Below are positions 8,364 through 17,623 of a stretch of 64,000 nt of DNA, one piece after another; positions within the stretch are counted from its first letter, which is position 1, and every line of letters starts with the position of its first letter. The notes under the pieces are model-generated. The model did no database searches. It was not told the origin of the DNA and saw nothing but the letters and a program-made list of their open reading frames with translations. The DNA comes from Actinomycetes bacterium. Its GTDB lineage: Bacteria; Actinomycetota; Acidimicrobiia; Acidimicrobiales; Ilumatobacteraceae. The stretch covers positions 1-64,000 of the forward strand of contig JAKOUY010000031.1 in the NCBI GenBank assembly GCA_029782355.1, in the 5' to 3' direction. Position numbers and translations under genes: made by a program.

Positions 8364-8690
8364 CGCCCCCGCCCTCCCGCGCCGTCCACGTGACGCCTGG
8401 TGGTCCCCATGGGCGCGGTCGGTCCCGCCCGTGCAACATTCCGCGCCCATGGGGGCGGTCGGTGCCGCCCCGCCCGCTTGACGCCTGGTGGTCCCATGGG
8501 TCCCGTCGGTCCCGCCCCTGCAACATTCCGCGCCCATGGGGGCGGTCGCCCCCGCCCTCCCGCGCCGTCCGCCTGACGCCTGGTGGTCCCATGGGCGCGG
8601 TCGGTGCCGCCTCGCCCCGGCTGACGCCTGGTGGTCCCGTGGGTCCCGTCGATCCCGCCCCTGCAACATTCCGCGCCCATGGGGGCGGGT
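8364..8690. repeat. Composite interspersed repeat cluster
   Basis: Three repeat types are shuffled in this gene-free stretch. Type A, beginning TGACGCCTGGTGGTCCC, occurs at 8391, 8479, 8574 and 8622 and is about 39 bp long. Type B, beginning TGCAACATTCCGCGCCCATG, occurs at 8432-8458, 8519-8545 and 8662-8688. Type C, a CCGCCCTCCCGCGCCGTCC block, precedes the A copies at 8391 and 8574. The order is C-A-B, A-B, C-A, A-B. Both A and B contain CCATGG-centred palindromes. All copies are in one orientation, and no reading frame with protein-like composition covers them. Confidence 0.8.
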
Positions 8691-8812
8691 GGTGGCGTGG
8701 ACCGGGTCTGGCGGGGTGGCCGGGAGCGGGTCTGGCGAGGTGGCGGGGAGCGGGGTGGCGCGGGACTGGGGTGGCGCGGGACTGGGGTGGCGCGGGGAGG
8801 AGACGGGCGCAG
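8691..8812. repeat. G-rich tandem repeat tract
   Basis: The plus strand is a run of short G-rich units such as GGTGGCGCGGGACTGG (two perfect tandem copies around 8753-8785, then a partial copy) and GGGTCTGGCG variants at about 8703 and 8728. Many GG and GGG runs are close enough to allow G-quadruplex folding on the plus strand. It lies immediately upstream of the rplC promoter. No gene is seen here. Confidence 0.6.
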
Positions 8813-9019
8813 TTGGCAGGGGTGGGCGGGCGCGATAGGCTTTCCCACTTGTGCGTCGGGGGCTTCCCGGCGTGTCGAACCTGGGTCCGTGTGCGCCCCA
8901 CACCGGGGGACCGCACGGCGAACACATATGCCCGGTGCTCCGTGCGGCTCGTCCGCCGGAGCACTTGTGCGTCACACCACCGCCCGGCCCGCCGGGCACG
9001 ACCGGAAAAGGCTGCCGCC
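8813..9019 (+). promoter_or_regulatory. Promoter and long leader of the rplC (S10/spc) operon
   Basis: TTGGCA (8813-8818), a 17-bp spacer and TAGGCT (8836-8841) form a good sigma-70-type promoter, with a start near 8848 and a leader of about 170 nt. The leader contains a CCCC/GGGG hairpin inside CCGTG/CACGG (about 8887-8928) and a perfect GTGCTCCG/CGGAGCAC stem (8935-8942, 8957-8964). The 12-mer CACTTGTGCGTC occurs twice (8846-8857 and 8962-8973). A structured leader of this size suggests ribosomal-protein autoregulation, for example by L4, but no known leader class was matched. GGAAAAGG precedes the rplC ATG. Confidence 0.65.
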
Positions 9020-9655
9020 ATGGCACTACAAGCGATCGTTGGCGAGAAGCTCGCCATGAGCCAAGTGTGGGTCGACGACAAAGTCGTCCCCGTCACGGTG
9101 CTCCGCGTCGAGCCGGCGCGCATCGTGCAGGTCAAGACCACCGAGCGCGACGGCTACACCGCCCTGCAGGTCACCTACGGCACCAAGGATCCCAAGAAGC
9201 TCACCAAGCCCGAGGCCGGGCACTTCGCCACCGCCGGCGTCGAGCCGGGCCGCCGCCTCGTGGAACTGCGCCTCGACTCGGTCGACGGCTTCGAGGTCGG
9301 CCAGGAGATCACCGTGGACACCATCGCCCAGGGCACTCGCGTCGACGTGACCGCCGTCAGCCGGGGCAAGGGGTTCGCCGGTGGGATGAAGCGGCACAAC
9401 TTCGCCGGTCAGGGCGCCAGCCACGGCAACCACAAGCATCACCGCGCACCGGGTTCGATCGGCTCCTGCAGCTTCCCCGGCCGGGTGTTCAAGGGTCTGC
9501 GGATGGCCGGGCACATGGGTCACGAGCAGGTGACCACCCTCAATCTCGAGGTCGTCCAGGCCGACACCGAGCGCAACCTGCTGCTGGTCAAGGGTTCGGT
9601 CCCCGGACCCAACGGCGGCGTCGTCATCGTCCGCAACGCGGTCAAGGGGAAGTGA
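9020..9655 (+). CDS. rplC: Ribosomal protein L3
   Basis: The 211-residue protein matches L3 throughout: MALQAIVGEKLAMSQVW at the start, the central GKGFAGGMKRHNFAGQGASHGNHKHHRAPGSIG loop that reaches toward the peptidyl-transferase centre, and SVPGPNGGVVIVRNAVK at the end. The Gln in the GQGASHG loop is the residue methylated by PrmB in many bacteria. The first gene of this ribosomal cluster is L3, not S10. It is followed 2 bp later by rplD. Confidence 0.97.
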   Translation: MALQAIVGEKLAMSQVWVDDKVVPVTVLRVEPARIVQVKTTERDGYTALQVTYGTKDPKKLTKPEAGHFATAGVEPGRRLVELRLDSVDGFEVGQEITVDTIAQGTRVDVTAVSRGKGFAGGMKRHNFAGQGASHGNHKHHRAPGSIGSCSFPGRVFKGLRMAGHMGHEQVTTLNLEVVQADTERNLLLVKGSVPGPNGGVVIVRNAVKGK

Positions 9656-9657
9656 GC

Positions 9658-10995
9658 ATGGCCTCCGTCACCGTCAAGTCCGTGTCCGGCAAGGACGCCG
9701 GCACCATCGAGCTCGACGAGGCGATCTTCGGCGTCCAGCCGAACGTGCCCGTCATGCACCAGGTCGTCACGGCCCAGCTGGCCGCCCGGCGGGCCGGCAC
9801 GCAGTCGACCAAGACCCGCGCCGAGGTGTCCGGCGGCGGCAAGAAGCCGTTCAAGCAGAAGGGCACCGGCAACGCCCGCCAGGGCTCGACGCGTGCCCCG
9901 CACTTCAGCGGTGGCGGCGTGGCCCTCGGGCCCAAGCCCCGCTCCTACGCTCAGAAGACCCCGAAGAAGATGGTCCGCCTGGCGCTGCGCTCGGCGCTCA
10001 GCGATCGGGCCAACGGCGGCAAGATCGTCGTCGTCGACGAGTGGGGCTTCGCCGCCCCGAAGACCAAGGACGCCCTGGCCGCCCTGGCCAAGCTCGGCGT
10101 GACCGGCAAGGCGCTGGTGGTGGTCGACATCGACGACACCAACACGATCAAGAGCTTCCTGAACCTCCCCGAGGTCCAGCTCATCGAGCGGGCCGAGCTG
10201 AACGCCTACGACGTGCTGTGCAGCGACGTGGTGGTGTTCTCCCGGGCCACGTTGCCCACCGCCGAGGCGAGCGAGTCGAGCACCGCTCGTCCCCGCCGCA
10301 CCGCAGCGGCCCCCGCCGCCAGCGCCGATTCTCCCGCCAAGCCGACTCCGCGCCCGACCAAGGCCGCAGCCGCGCCGGCCGCCGCAGCCGTGCCGGCTGC
10401 CGACGATGCGCCGGCCGCCCCGCAGGCCTTCGCCGCCACCGCCACCACCGAGCAGCACGACGCCCCCGAGGCCAAGCCGGTGCCGGCTGGTGCCGTGGCC
10501 GCCAACGAGGACGGATCGTCGCCCGACCCGGCCTACACGATCAAGGGCAACGGCGACTCCGGTCTGTACCACCGGCCGGGGACGGCGTTCTTCAACCGCA
10601 CCGTCGCCGAGTTCTGGTTCCGCTCCGAGGCCGATGCCGAAGCGGCCGGCTTCCAGCTGCCACCGAGCCAGCGTGGTGATGCCGCCGGCACCAGCGAGGG
10701 CGTCCACGCCCTGGCCGACATCGCCGACGCCCCCGACGAGCCGTCAGCCGAGCGCATCGGTGACGGCACGGGCACGCTGCCGAAGGGTGCGGTGGCCGCG
10801 AACGAGGACGGCACCTCGCCGTACACGACCTACACGATCAAGGGCAACAGCGACTCGGGCTACTACCACCGCCCGGGGACGCCCTTCTACGAGCGGACCA
10901 AGGCCGAGTTCTGGTTCAAGACGGAGGAGGCTGCCCGCGAGGCCGGCTTCGAGCTGCCGCCCAGCCAGCGCGACGAGGCTGACAAGGAGAACTGA
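9658..10995 (+). CDS. rplD: Ribosomal protein L4 with two extra C-terminal domain repeats
   Basis: Residues 1 to about 200 are a normal L4, including the [23 protein letters not shown] exit-tunnel loop. The gene then continues without a break to 445 residues, more than twice the usual length. An Ala/Pro/Thr-rich linker (about 205-275) leads to two copies of a domain of about 62 residues (276-338 and 374-437). Both copies read [15 protein letters not shown], a Tyr-His-Arg-Pro-Gly-Thr segment, RT-AEFWF and AGF-LPPSQ. L22 carries a third copy. The repeat resembles the small YHxPxC domain related to the Ada metal-binding fold, but with Thr in place of Cys. L4 fusions of this kind are, as far as I recall, typical of Acidimicrobiia; their role is unknown. 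Confidence 0.95.
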   Translation: MASVTVKSVSGKDAGTIELDEAIFGVQPNVPVMHQVVTAQLAARRAGTQSTKTRAEVSGGGKKPFKQKGTGNARQGSTRAPHFSGGGVALGPKPRSYAQKTPKKMVRLALRSALSDRANGGKIVVVDEWGFAAPKTKDALAALAKLGVTGKALVVVDIDDTNTIKSFLNLPEVQLIERAELNAYDVLCSDVVVFSRATLPTAEASESSTARPRRTAAAPAASADSPAKPTPRPTKAAAAPAAAAVPAADDAPAAPQAFAATATTEQHDAPEAKPVPAGAVAANEDGSSPDPAYTIKGNGDSGLYHRPGTAFFNRTVAEFWFRSEADAEAAGFQLPPSQRGDAAGTSEGVHALADIADAPDEPSAERIGDGTGTLPKGAVAANEDGTSPYTTYTIKGNSDSGYYHRPGTPFYERTKAEFWFKTEEAAREAGFELPPSQRDEADKEN

Positions 10996-11285
10996 TGAAG
11001 GACCCGCGCGACATCATCCTCGCTCCGATCGTCTCGGAGAAGAGCTACGCCCTGATCGAGCAGGGCGTGTACACGTTCCAGGTGCACCCGTCGGCCACCA
11101 AGCCGGAGATCCACGACGCCGTCGAGGCCATCTGGGGCGTCACCGTCACCAACGTCAACACCATGAACCGCAAGGGCAAGGCGACCCGGGCGCGGCGCAA
11201 GGGCCGTGCCGGTTCCAAGCCGGACACCAAGCGGGCCATCGTCACCCTGGCAGCGGGCAACGAGATCCCGCTGTTCGAGAACTGA
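10995..11285 (+). CDS. rplW: Ribosomal protein L23
   Basis: The 96-residue protein shows the L23 landmarks [31 protein letters not shown] and [12 protein letters not shown], with the basic extension [22 protein letters not shown]23 lines the polypeptide exit and is the docking point for trigger factor and SRP. The ATG overlaps the TGA of rplD by one base (TGATG), so it is translationally coupled to the long L4. Confidence 0.97.
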   Translation: MKDPRDIILAPIVSEKSYALIEQGVYTFQVHPSATKPEIHDAVEAIWGVTVTNVNTMNRKGKATRARRKGRAGSKPDTKRAIVTLAAGNEIPLFEN

Positions 11286-11292
11286 GCAGCTC

Positions 11293-12132
11293 ATGGCCAT
11301 TCGCACTCGCAAGCCCACCAGCGCCGGTCGTCGGTTCCAGACCAGCAGCGACTTCTCCGAGATCACCTCGACGACGCCGGAGAAGCGCCTGCTGACCTCG
11401 AACCCGAAGAGCGGCGGGCGCAACACCTACGGCCGTAAGACCTCCCGTCATCGCGGCGGCGGGCACAAGCGGCAGTACCGGATCATCGACTTCAAGCGGA
11501 TCAAGGACGGCGTCACGGCCCGCGTCGCCACCATCGAGTACGACCCGAACCGGACCTGCCGCATCGCCCTGCTGCACTACGCCGACGGCGAGAAGGCCTA
11601 CATCCTGGCGCCGAAGGGGCTGAAGGTCGGTGACCGCGTGCAGAGCGGCCACGGCTCGGACATCAAGCCGGGCAACGCCCTGCCGCTGCGGTACATCCCG
11701 GTGGGCACCACCGTGCACAACGTCGAGCTGCGCCCTGGGCAGGGCGGCAAGATCGGCCGCTCGGCCGGCATGGCCGTCCAGCTCGTGGCCAAGGACGGCG
11801 ACTACGCCACGCTGCGCATGCCGTCCACGGAGATGCGCCGGGTGATGATCGACTGCCGGGCCACCGTCGGCGAGGTCGGCAACAGCGAACACGAGCTGGT
11901 GTCGATCGGCAAGGCCGGCCGCAACCGTTGGCGGGGTGTGCGCCCGCAGACCCGTGGTGTGGCGATGAACCCGGTCGACCACCCGATGGGTGGTGGCGAG
12001 GGCCGGACGTCCGGTGGTCGCCCGCCCGTGTCGCCGTGGGGCAAGCCCGAAGGGGTGCGCACCCGCAACACCAACAAGCCGTCGCAGAAGATGATCGTGC
12101 GTCGTCGTCGCACGTCGAAGGGTCGGAGGTAA
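11293..12132 (+). CDS. rplB: Ribosomal protein L2
   Basis: The 279-residue protein has all L2 hallmarks: [17 protein letters not shown], the [15 protein letters not shown] segment, [16 protein letters not shown], and the C-terminal [23 protein letters not shown] loop whose His is close to the peptidyl-transferase centre. L2 organises the 23S rRNA core and subunit association. It is separated from rplW by 7 bp and is of normal length. Confidence 0.98.
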   Translation: MAIRTRKPTSAGRRFQTSSDFSEITSTTPEKRLLTSNPKSGGRNTYGRKTSRHRGGGHKRQYRIIDFKRIKDGVTARVATIEYDPNRTCRIALLHYADGEKAYILAPKGLKVGDRVQSGHGSDIKPGNALPLRYIPVGTTVHNVELRPGQGGKIGRSAGMAVQLVAKDGDYATLRMPSTEMRRVMIDCRATVGEVGNSEHELVSIGKAGRNRWRGVRPQTRGVAMNPVDHPMGGGEGRTSGGRPPVSPWGKPEGVRTRNTNKPSQKMIVRRRRTSKGRR

Positions 12133-12135
12133 CCC

Positions 12136-12417
12136 ATGTCGCGCAGCCTGAAGAAGGGCCCGTTCGTCGACGACCACCTGCTGAAGAAGGTCGACACGCA
12201 GAACTCGGCCGGCGAGCGCAAGGTCATCAAGACCTGGAGCCGGCGCAGCACCATCATCCCGGACATGGTCGGCCACACCATCGCCGTCCACGACGGGCGC
12301 AAGCACGTGCCGGTGTACATCACCGAGTCGATGGTCGGTCACAAGCTGGGCGAGTTCAGCCCGACGCGGACCTTCAAGTACCACGCCGGCCAAGAGAAGA
12401 ACACGAAGAAGCGCTGA
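12136..12417 (+). CDS. rpsS: Ribosomal protein S19
   Basis: The 93-residue protein reads [43 protein letters not shown] and [14 protein letters not shown], the full S19 pattern. S19 lies in the 30S head near the A-site finger. It is spaced 3 bp after rplB and 3 bp before rplV in a tight ribosomal operon, and nothing is unusual. Confidence 0.98.
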   Translation: MSRSLKKGPFVDDHLLKKVDTQNSAGERKVIKTWSRRSTIIPDMVGHTIAVHDGRKHVPVYITESMVGHKLGEFSPTRTFKYHAGQEKNTKKR

Positions 12418-12420
12418 GTC

Positions 12421-13296
12421 ATGACCGGTCCCAAGCTCAACGAGAAGAACCGCGTCGCCGGCACGCGCAGCGGCACCAAGGCCAGCGCCAAGTACCTGCG
12501 GGTCTCGGCCTACAAGGCCCGTGAGGTGCTCGACCTGATCCGCGGCCTACCGGTGCGGATCGCCGACGAGACCCTGCAGTTCACCGACCGGCACGTCTCC
12601 GACGACATCCGCAAGGTGCTGTCCTCGGCCGTTGCCAACGCCGTGAACAACGACGAGCAGGATGCCGGCGAGCTGTACGTCAAGGCCTGCTTCGCCGACG
12701 AAGGCCCGACGCTGAAGCGCTTCGCCGCCCGGGCCCGTGGCCGGGGGACGCGCATCCTCAAGCGCACCTGCCACATCACCATCGTCGTCGACCGTCTGGA
12801 GGACGAGCGCCTCGAGGTCGTCCAGGCCCGCGAGGCCAAGCGCACGGCCGCCGGTCGACGCCGCGGCGCTGCCGCCGGCGGTGCAGCCGGCCGCCGGGCT
12901 CGCGTCGAGCGCAGCCGCCAGCGTGCCGCGGCGGCCAAGGGCGGTCCGGGCGACGCCACCACGAACGCCCCCGCCGACGCCGTCACCGACGCCGACCACG
13001 GCTCGGCGGAGTCGAGCGCCGAGACGACGGCCCAGTCCTTCGCCGGCATCGCCGCCGCCGGGGACAAGCCGACCTTCGCCGGGGCGATCGAGGCCGTCGA
13101 GGACCAGGATCCGCCCGAGGGCTACACCGTCAAGGGCAACGCCCAGTCGATGCTGTACCACACCACCGACAGCCCGTACTACAGCCGGACCAAGGCCGAG
13201 TACTGGTTCCAGTCCGCCGAGGATGCCGAGGCCGCCGGCTTCAGCCTGCCCCCCAGCCTGCAGCACGACGACGCCGCCGACGAGGAGAACAAGTAA
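12421..13296 (+). CDS. rplV: Ribosomal protein L22 with a C-terminal extra domain
   Basis: Residues 1 to about 135 are L22 ([52 protein letters not shown]), the protein whose loop lines the exit tunnel. The product runs to 291 residues. A Lys/Arg/Ala-rich stretch (about 138-175) and an acidic Ala/Thr-rich linker lead to one copy (about 219-280) of the domain repeated in L4: [35 protein letters not shown]4 and L22 meet at the same tunnel constriction inside the ribosome while their C-termini reach the surface, so the shared tail may present several copies on the outside of the 50S subunit. That last point is inference. Confidence 0.95.
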   Translation: MTGPKLNEKNRVAGTRSGTKASAKYLRVSAYKAREVLDLIRGLPVRIADETLQFTDRHVSDDIRKVLSSAVANAVNNDEQDAGELYVKACFADEGPTLKRFAARARGRGTRILKRTCHITIVVDRLEDERLEVVQAREAKRTAAGRRRGAAAGGAAGRRARVERSRQRAAAAKGGPGDATTNAPADAVTDADHGSAESSAETTAQSFAGIAAAGDKPTFAGAIEAVEDQDPPEGYTVKGNAQSMLYHTTDSPYYSRTKAEYWFQSAEDAEAAGFSLPPSLQHDDAADEENK

Positions 13297-13298
13297 CC

Positions 13299-14180
13299 AT
13301 GGGTCAGAAGATCAACCCGTACGGCTTCCGCCTCGGCGTCACGACCGACTGGAAGAGCCGCTGGTTCAGCGAGCGGGAGTACAAGGACTACCTCACCGAG
13401 GACTGGAAGATCCGCCGGGCGCTGATGCAGAAGCTCGAGTCGGCTGCGGTCAGCCGGATCGAGATCGAGCGCACCCGGGACAAGGTGCGGGTCGACATCC
13501 ACACCGCCCGCCCGGGGATCGTCATCGGTCGCCGCGGCGCCCAGGCCGACGAGCTGCGCGCGCTGCTGACCAAGATCACCGGCAACCCGCGCGTCCAGCT
13601 GAACATCGTCGAGATCAAGAGCCCGGAGCTCGACGCCGCGCTGATCGCCCAGGGCGTGGCCGACCAGCTGGTCAACCGCATCGCCTTCCGCCGGGCCATG
13701 AAGCGGGCCGTGCAGAACGCCCAGAAGGCCGGAGCCCTCGGGATCCGCGTCCAGTGCTCGGGCCGGCTGGGTGGCGCCGAGATGAGCCGCACCGAGTGGT
13801 ACCGCGAAGGCCGCGTCCCGCTGCACACCCTGCGCGCCGACATCGACTTCGGCGTCCGTGAGGCCCGGACCTCGTCCGGTCGGGTCGGCGTCAAGGTGTG
13901 GATCTACAAGGGCGACATCGTCCCGTACAAGTCGGCCAACGACGACAAGATCGCTCGCGAGGCGGCGATGGCCGTCGGCGAGACCAGTGGCCAGGGTCAG
14001 CCTCGGCGGGTGGTCTCCTCCTCGGCCCGACGCAAGGACGCCGACGAGGCCACCACCGAGTCGACGCCGCTCGTCAAAGAAGCCGACCCGGAGTTGGAGA
14101 AGCTGCTCGACGAGGAAGAGGAGATCGCCCGGCGGACCCATGCCGGCTCCGAGGCCCCGCACTTCCGAGGGGAGGACTGA
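13299..14180 (+). CDS. rpsC: Ribosomal protein S3
   Basis: The 293-residue protein begins [14 protein letters not shown] and contains the KH domain ([34 protein letters not shown]) and the S3 C-terminal domain ([37 protein letters not shown]). It guards the mRNA entry site and has helicase activity there. A C-terminal acidic tail of about 65 residues ([14 protein letters not shown]) makes it longer than the roughly 230-residue E. coli protein; actinobacterial S3 is often extended. Confidence 0.97.
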   Translation: MGQKINPYGFRLGVTTDWKSRWFSEREYKDYLTEDWKIRRALMQKLESAAVSRIEIERTRDKVRVDIHTARPGIVIGRRGAQADELRALLTKITGNPRVQLNIVEIKSPELDAALIAQGVADQLVNRIAFRRAMKRAVQNAQKAGALGIRVQCSGRLGGAEMSRTEWYREGRVPLHTLRADIDFGVREARTSSGRVGVKVWIYKGDIVPYKSANDDKIAREAAMAVGETSGQGQPRRVVSSSARRKDADEATTESTPLVKEADPELEKLLDEEEEIARRTHAGSEAPHFRGED

Positions 14181-14182
14181 CC

Positions 14183-14599
14183 ATGTTGATGCCCCGTAAG
14201 GTCGCTCACCGCAAGCACCACCGCGGTCGCACGTTCGGCAACGCCAAGGGTGGTACCCACCTGGCGTTCGGCGAGTACGGCATCCAGGCCCTCGAGCCCG
14301 GCTGGCTGACCGCCCGCCAGATCGAAGCCGCCCGTATCGCCATGACCCGTGCCATCAAGCGTGGTGGCAAGGTGTGGATCAACGTGTTCCCGGACAAGCC
14401 GGTCACGAAGAAGCCCGCCGAGACCCGGATGGGTTCCGGCAAGGGCAACCCGGAGTTGTGGGTCGCCGTGGTCAAGCCCGGCCGGGTCCTGTTCGAGCTC
14501 AGCTTCCCGAGCGCCGAGGTGGCTCATGCCGCCCTGTCCAAGGCGATCCAGAAGCTGCCGATGCGAGCCAAGATCATCACGCGCGAGGAGGCGATCTGA
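14183..14599 (+). CDS. rplP: Ribosomal protein L16
   Basis: The 138-residue protein starts [16 protein letters not shown] and shows [37 protein letters not shown] and [19 protein letters not shown], the L16 core that contacts the A-site tRNA elbow. The ATG at 14183 is 2 bp after rpsC. Its stop overlaps the start of rpmC. Confidence 0.98.
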   Translation: MLMPRKVAHRKHHRGRTFGNAKGGTHLAFGEYGIQALEPGWLTARQIEAARIAMTRAIKRGGKVWINVFPDKPVTKKPAETRMGSGKGNPELWVAVVKPGRVLFELSFPSAEVAHAALSKAIQKLPMRAKIITREEAI

Positions 14600-14817
14600 T
14601 GGCCAAGTCCACCGCCGAGCTCAACGAGCTCAGCCTCGGCGCCCTCGTCGACGAGTTGCGTGCCACCAAGCAGGAGGCGCTGAACCTGCGCTTCCGCAAT
14701 GCCACCGGTCAGCTCGAGAACAGCGCGGGCATCCGCGCCGCTCGTCGCCAGATCGCCCGTATCAACACCATCATCCGCCAGCGCGAGATCGCCGCGGCGG
14801 AGGCCGACCACAAGTAG
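14599..14817 (+). CDS. rpmC: Ribosomal protein L29
   Basis: The 72-residue helical protein matches L29 ([57 protein letters not shown]). It binds near the tunnel exit next to L23. The ATG overlaps the TGA of rplP by one base, which predicts coupled translation. Confidence 0.97.
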   Translation: MAKSTAELNELSLGALVDELRATKQEALNLRFRNATGQLENSAGIRAARRQIARINTIIRQREIAAAEADHK

Positions 14818-14828
14818 GGCAGACAGAC

Positions 14829-15116
14829 ATGGCCGACAACAACGAGACGACCTCCACCGGCACGGCGCGCACGACGCGCAAGATCCGCGAGGGACTGGTC
14901 GTCAGCAACAAGATGGACAAGACCGCGGTCGTCGCCGTGGTCGAGCGCGTCCGCCACCCGAAGTACGCCAAGTTCGTGCTGCGCACCAAGCGCCTCTACG
15001 CCCATGACGAGACCAACGACGTCAACGTGGGCGACAAGGTGCGCGTCATGGAGACCCGCCCGCTCAGCAAGAGCAAGCGCTGGCGGGTCGTCGAGGTCCT
15101 GGAGCGTGCCAAGTGA
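14829..15116 (+). CDS. rpsQ: Ribosomal protein S17
   Basis: The 95-residue protein has the S17 OB-fold: [46 protein letters not shown] and [26 protein letters not shown] Thr/Ser-rich tail of about 18 residues precedes the core. The ATG at 14829 follows rpmC by 11 bp. Its TGA overlaps the GTG of rplN by three bases. Confidence 0.97.
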   Translation: MADNNETTSTGTARTTRKIREGLVVSNKMDKTAVVAVVERVRHPKYAKFVLRTKRLYAHDETNDVNVGDKVRVMETRPLSKSKRWRVVEVLERAK

Positions 15117-15481
15117 TCCAGCAGGAGTCGCGACTGCGCGTCGCCGACAACAGCGGCGCCAAGGAAGTGCTGTGCATCAAGGTGCTCGGCGGGACCCGGC
15201 GGCGCTATGCCTCGATCGGCGACATCTTCGTCGCGACCGTCAAGGACGCCATCCCGGGTGCTGCGGTGAAGAAGGGCGACGTCGTCAAGTGCGTCGTCGT
15301 GCGCACCAAGAAGGAGAAGCGCCGCCCGGACGGCAGCTACATCCGCTTCGACGAGAACGCCGCAGTGATCATCAAGGACGATCTCACCCCGCGCGGCACG
15401 CGCATCTTCGGCCCGGTGGGCCGCGAGCTGCGCGACAAGCGCTTCATGCGCATCGTCTCCCTGGCCCCGGAGGTGCTCTGA
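15113..15481 (+). CDS. rplN: Ribosomal protein L14
   Basis: The 122-residue protein reads [27 protein letters not shown], then [35 protein letters not shown] and [26 protein letters not shown], a textbook L14. It binds at the subunit interface and is the target of the silencing factor RsfS. It begins with GTG inside a GTGA overlap with rpsQ, so it is translationally coupled. Confidence 0.98.
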   Translation: MIQQESRLRVADNSGAKEVLCIKVLGGTRRRYASIGDIFVATVKDAIPGAAVKKGDVVKCVVVRTKKEKRRPDGSYIRFDENAAVIIKDDLTPRGTRIFGPVGRELRDKRFMRIVSLAPEVL

Positions 15482-15484
15482 GCC

Positions 15485-15790
15485 ATGAAACTGAAGAAGG
15501 GTGACACCGTCGTGGTGATCGCCGGCAAGGACAAGGGCCGAGAGGGCGAGATCGTCCAGGTCCTGCCGAAGGCCAACAAGGTCGTGGTCAACGGCATCAA
15601 CACCGCCAAGAAGCACGTCAAGCCGAACCGCGGCAACCAGACCGGCGGCATCATCGACCGCGACCTTCCCGTCGACGCCAGCAACGTCATGCTGGTGCAC
15701 AAGGGCAAGCCGACCCGCGTCGGGTACCAGATCCAGTCCGACGGCACCAAGGTGCGCGTCGCCAAGCGCACCGGTGAGGTGATCTCGTGA
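15485..15790 (+). CDS. rplX: Ribosomal protein L24
   Basis: The 101-residue protein contains the KOW motif ([36 protein letters not shown]) and the L24 C-terminal region with [29 protein letters not shown]24 helps start 50S assembly at the 5' domain of 23S rRNA. It starts 3 bp after rplN and overlaps rplE by 4 bp. Confidence 0.97.
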   Translation: MKLKKGDTVVVIAGKDKGREGEIVQVLPKANKVVVNGINTAKKHVKPNRGNQTGGIIDRDLPVDASNVMLVHKGKPTRVGYQIQSDGTKVRVAKRTGEVIS

Positions 15791-16452
15791 GCGACACCGC
15801 CACCGCAACCGTGCCGCGGCTGAAGACCAAGTACCAGGACGAGGTCCGTGGGGCGCTGAAGGACCAGCTGTCCCTCGGCAACGTCATGCAGGTCCCCAAG
15901 CTCGACAAGATCGTCGTCAACATGGGCGTCGGCCGGGCCACCCAGCAGCCGTCGCTGCTCGAGGGCGCGGTCGCCGACCTGACCAAGATCACCGGTCAGA
16001 AGCCGGTGGTCACCAAGGCCGGCAAGAGCATCGCAGGGTTCAAGCTGCGTGAAGGGCAGTCGATCGGCTGCAAGGTCACGCTGCGCGGTGACCGCATGTG
16101 GGAGTTCCTCGATCGGTTGATCGCCGTGGCCATCCCGCGCATCCGCGACTTCCGCGGCCTGCCGGCCAACAGCTGGGACGGCCGGGGGAACTACACCTTC
16201 GGGCTCAGCGAGCAGACGGTGTTCCCGGAGATCGACTACGACCGCATCGACGCGCCGCGTGGGATGGACATCACCATCGTCACCACGGCCGTCAGCAACG
16301 AGCAGGGCAAGGCGTTGCTCGACGCGTTCGGGTTCCCGTTCCAGAAGGGTGCCGACGCCGTCGCCGCCCCCACCAAGAAGAAGCGCCGCGGCCCCGTGCG
16401 TGGCGGCCCCAAGGGCGCTCCGGCCAAGCCGGCAGCGAAGAAGAAGAAGTAG
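15787..16452 (+). CDS. rplE: Ribosomal protein L5 with a lysine-rich tail
   Basis: Residues 1 to about 185 are L5 ([84 protein letters not shown]). It binds 5S rRNA and the P-site tRNA. The product is 221 residues because of a C-terminal tail of about 35 residues rich in Lys, Arg, Gly and Pro ([20 protein letters not shown], then lysines), probably an rRNA-binding extension. The GTG start lies in a GTGA overlap with rplX. Confidence 0.97.
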   Translation: MSDTATATVPRLKTKYQDEVRGALKDQLSLGNVMQVPKLDKIVVNMGVGRATQQPSLLEGAVADLTKITGQKPVVTKAGKSIAGFKLREGQSIGCKVTLRGDRMWEFLDRLIAVAIPRIRDFRGLPANSWDGRGNYTFGLSEQTVFPEIDYDRIDAPRGMDITIVTTAVSNEQGKALLDAFGFPFQKGADAVAAPTKKKRRGPVRGGPKGAPAKPAAKKKK

Positions 16453-16467
16453 CGAGGCGAGAGACAC

Positions 16468-16653
16468 ATGGCCAAGAAGTCGTTGATCAACAAGTCGAAC
16501 GCCAAGCCGAAGTACAAGGTGCGCGGCTACACCCGCTGCCGACGCTGCGGGAGGGCCCGTTCGGTGTTCCGCAAGTTCGGGCTGTGCCGGGTGTGCCTGC
16601 GCGAGATGGCCCACGCCGGCGAGATCCCCGGCCTGACCAAGGCGAGTTGGTGA
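16468..16653 (+). CDS. rpsN: Ribosomal protein S14, type Z (zinc-binding)
   Basis: The 61-residue form reads [24 protein letters not shown] and has four Cys in two CxxC pairs (CRRC, CRVC), the short zinc-binding S14. The alternative non-zinc S14 is longer and lacks the cysteines. It lies between rplE and rpsH as in other Gram-positive spc operons. Confidence 0.98.
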   Translation: MAKKSLINKSNAKPKYKVRGYTRCRRCGRARSVFRKFGLCRVCLREMAHAGEIPGLTKASW

Positions 16654-16662
16654 GGAATCCCC

Positions 16663-17064
16663 ATGCTGACTGATCCCATCGCCGACATGCTCACCCGCAT
16701 CCGCAACGCCAACACGGCGATGCACGACGAGGTGCGCATGCCGTCATCGAAGCAGAAGGTCGCCCTGGCCGAGATCCTCCAGAAGGAGGGCTACATCGGC
16801 GGGTTCTCGACGGCGCCGGCCACCACCGGCCCCGGCGAGGTGCTGACCATCGCCATGAAGTACAGCGCCGACCGGCACCGGACGATCTCCGGTCTGCGGC
16901 GCGTCTCCACCCCCGGCCTGCGGGTCTACCGCAAGAGCGACGCCGTCCCGCGCGTCCTCGGCGGCATGGGGGTGGCCGTCCTGTCCACCAGCCAGGGGCT
17001 GATGACCGACCGCGAAGCGCGCCAGCGCAAGGTGGGCGGCGAAGTCCTCTGCTACGTGTGGTGA
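16663..17064 (+). CDS. rpsH: Ribosomal protein S8
   Basis: The 133-residue protein starts [17 protein letters not shown] and has [77 protein letters not shown]8 is a primary 16S rRNA binder and in E. coli the translational repressor of the spc operon. Length and context are normal. Confidence 0.98.
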   Translation: MLTDPIADMLTRIRNANTAMHDEVRMPSSKQKVALAEILQKEGYIGGFSTAPATTGPGEVLTIAMKYSADRHRTISGLRRVSTPGLRVYRKSDAVPRVLGGMGVAVLSTSQGLMTDREARQRKVGGEVLCYVW

Positions 17065-17076
17065 TCGGAGGCCGCC

Positions 17077-17619
17077 ATGTCCCGAATCGGTAAAGCACCC
17101 ATCACCGTCCCGAGCGGCGTCGACGTCACCGTCTCCGGTGGCGCGGTCACCGTCACCGGACCCAAGGGAACCCTCAGCCGCAAGCTCCCCGGCGCCATCT
17201 CCGTGCGCGCCGAGGACAACCTGCTCCTGGTCGAGCGCCCCGACGACGAGCGCGAGAGCCGCGCCCTGCATGGCCTGACCCGGTCGCTCGTCAACAACAT
17301 GGTGGTTGGGGTCACCGACGGGTTCTCCCGCGAGCTGGAGATCATCGGTGTCGGCTACCGCGCCGAGGCCCAGAGTCCCACCAAGCTGCGCCTGGCACTC
17401 GGGTACAGCCACCCGGTGATGATCGACGCCCCCGAGGGGATCACCTTCGAGGTCCCGACGCAGACCCGGGTCATCGTCAAAGGGATGGACAAGGAGGTGG
17501 TCGGCCAGGTGGCCGCCAACATCCGCGCCGTCCGTCGCCCCGAGCCGTACAAGGGCAAGGGTGTCCGCTACCTCGGCGAGCGCGTCCTGCGCAAGGCCGG
17601 CAAGACCGGAAAGAAGTAG
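17077..17619 (+). CDS. rplF: Ribosomal protein L6
   Basis: The 180-residue protein has the duplicated L6 fold: [59 protein letters not shown] and the end [28 protein letters not shown]. It stabilises the sarcin-ricin loop region. It is placed 12 bp after rpsH. Confidence 0.98.
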   Translation: MSRIGKAPITVPSGVDVTVSGGAVTVTGPKGTLSRKLPGAISVRAEDNLLLVERPDDERESRALHGLTRSLVNNMVVGVTDGFSRELEIIGVGYRAEAQSPTKLRLALGYSHPVMIDAPEGITFEVPTQTRVIVKGMDKEVVGQVAANIRAVRRPEPYKGKGVRYLGERVLRKAGKTGKK

Positions 17620-17623
17620 TCGC

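Noticed and set aside
8364-8690. CRISPR array
   Set aside because: The units are of uneven length and order with no regular spacers, and there are no cas genes.
8233-9019. Several open frames through the repeat cluster, some running into rplC or rplD
   Set aside because: They are Pro/Arg/Gly-rich readings of the repeats and differ in every frame. The L3 and L4 starts at 9020 and 9658 are clear.
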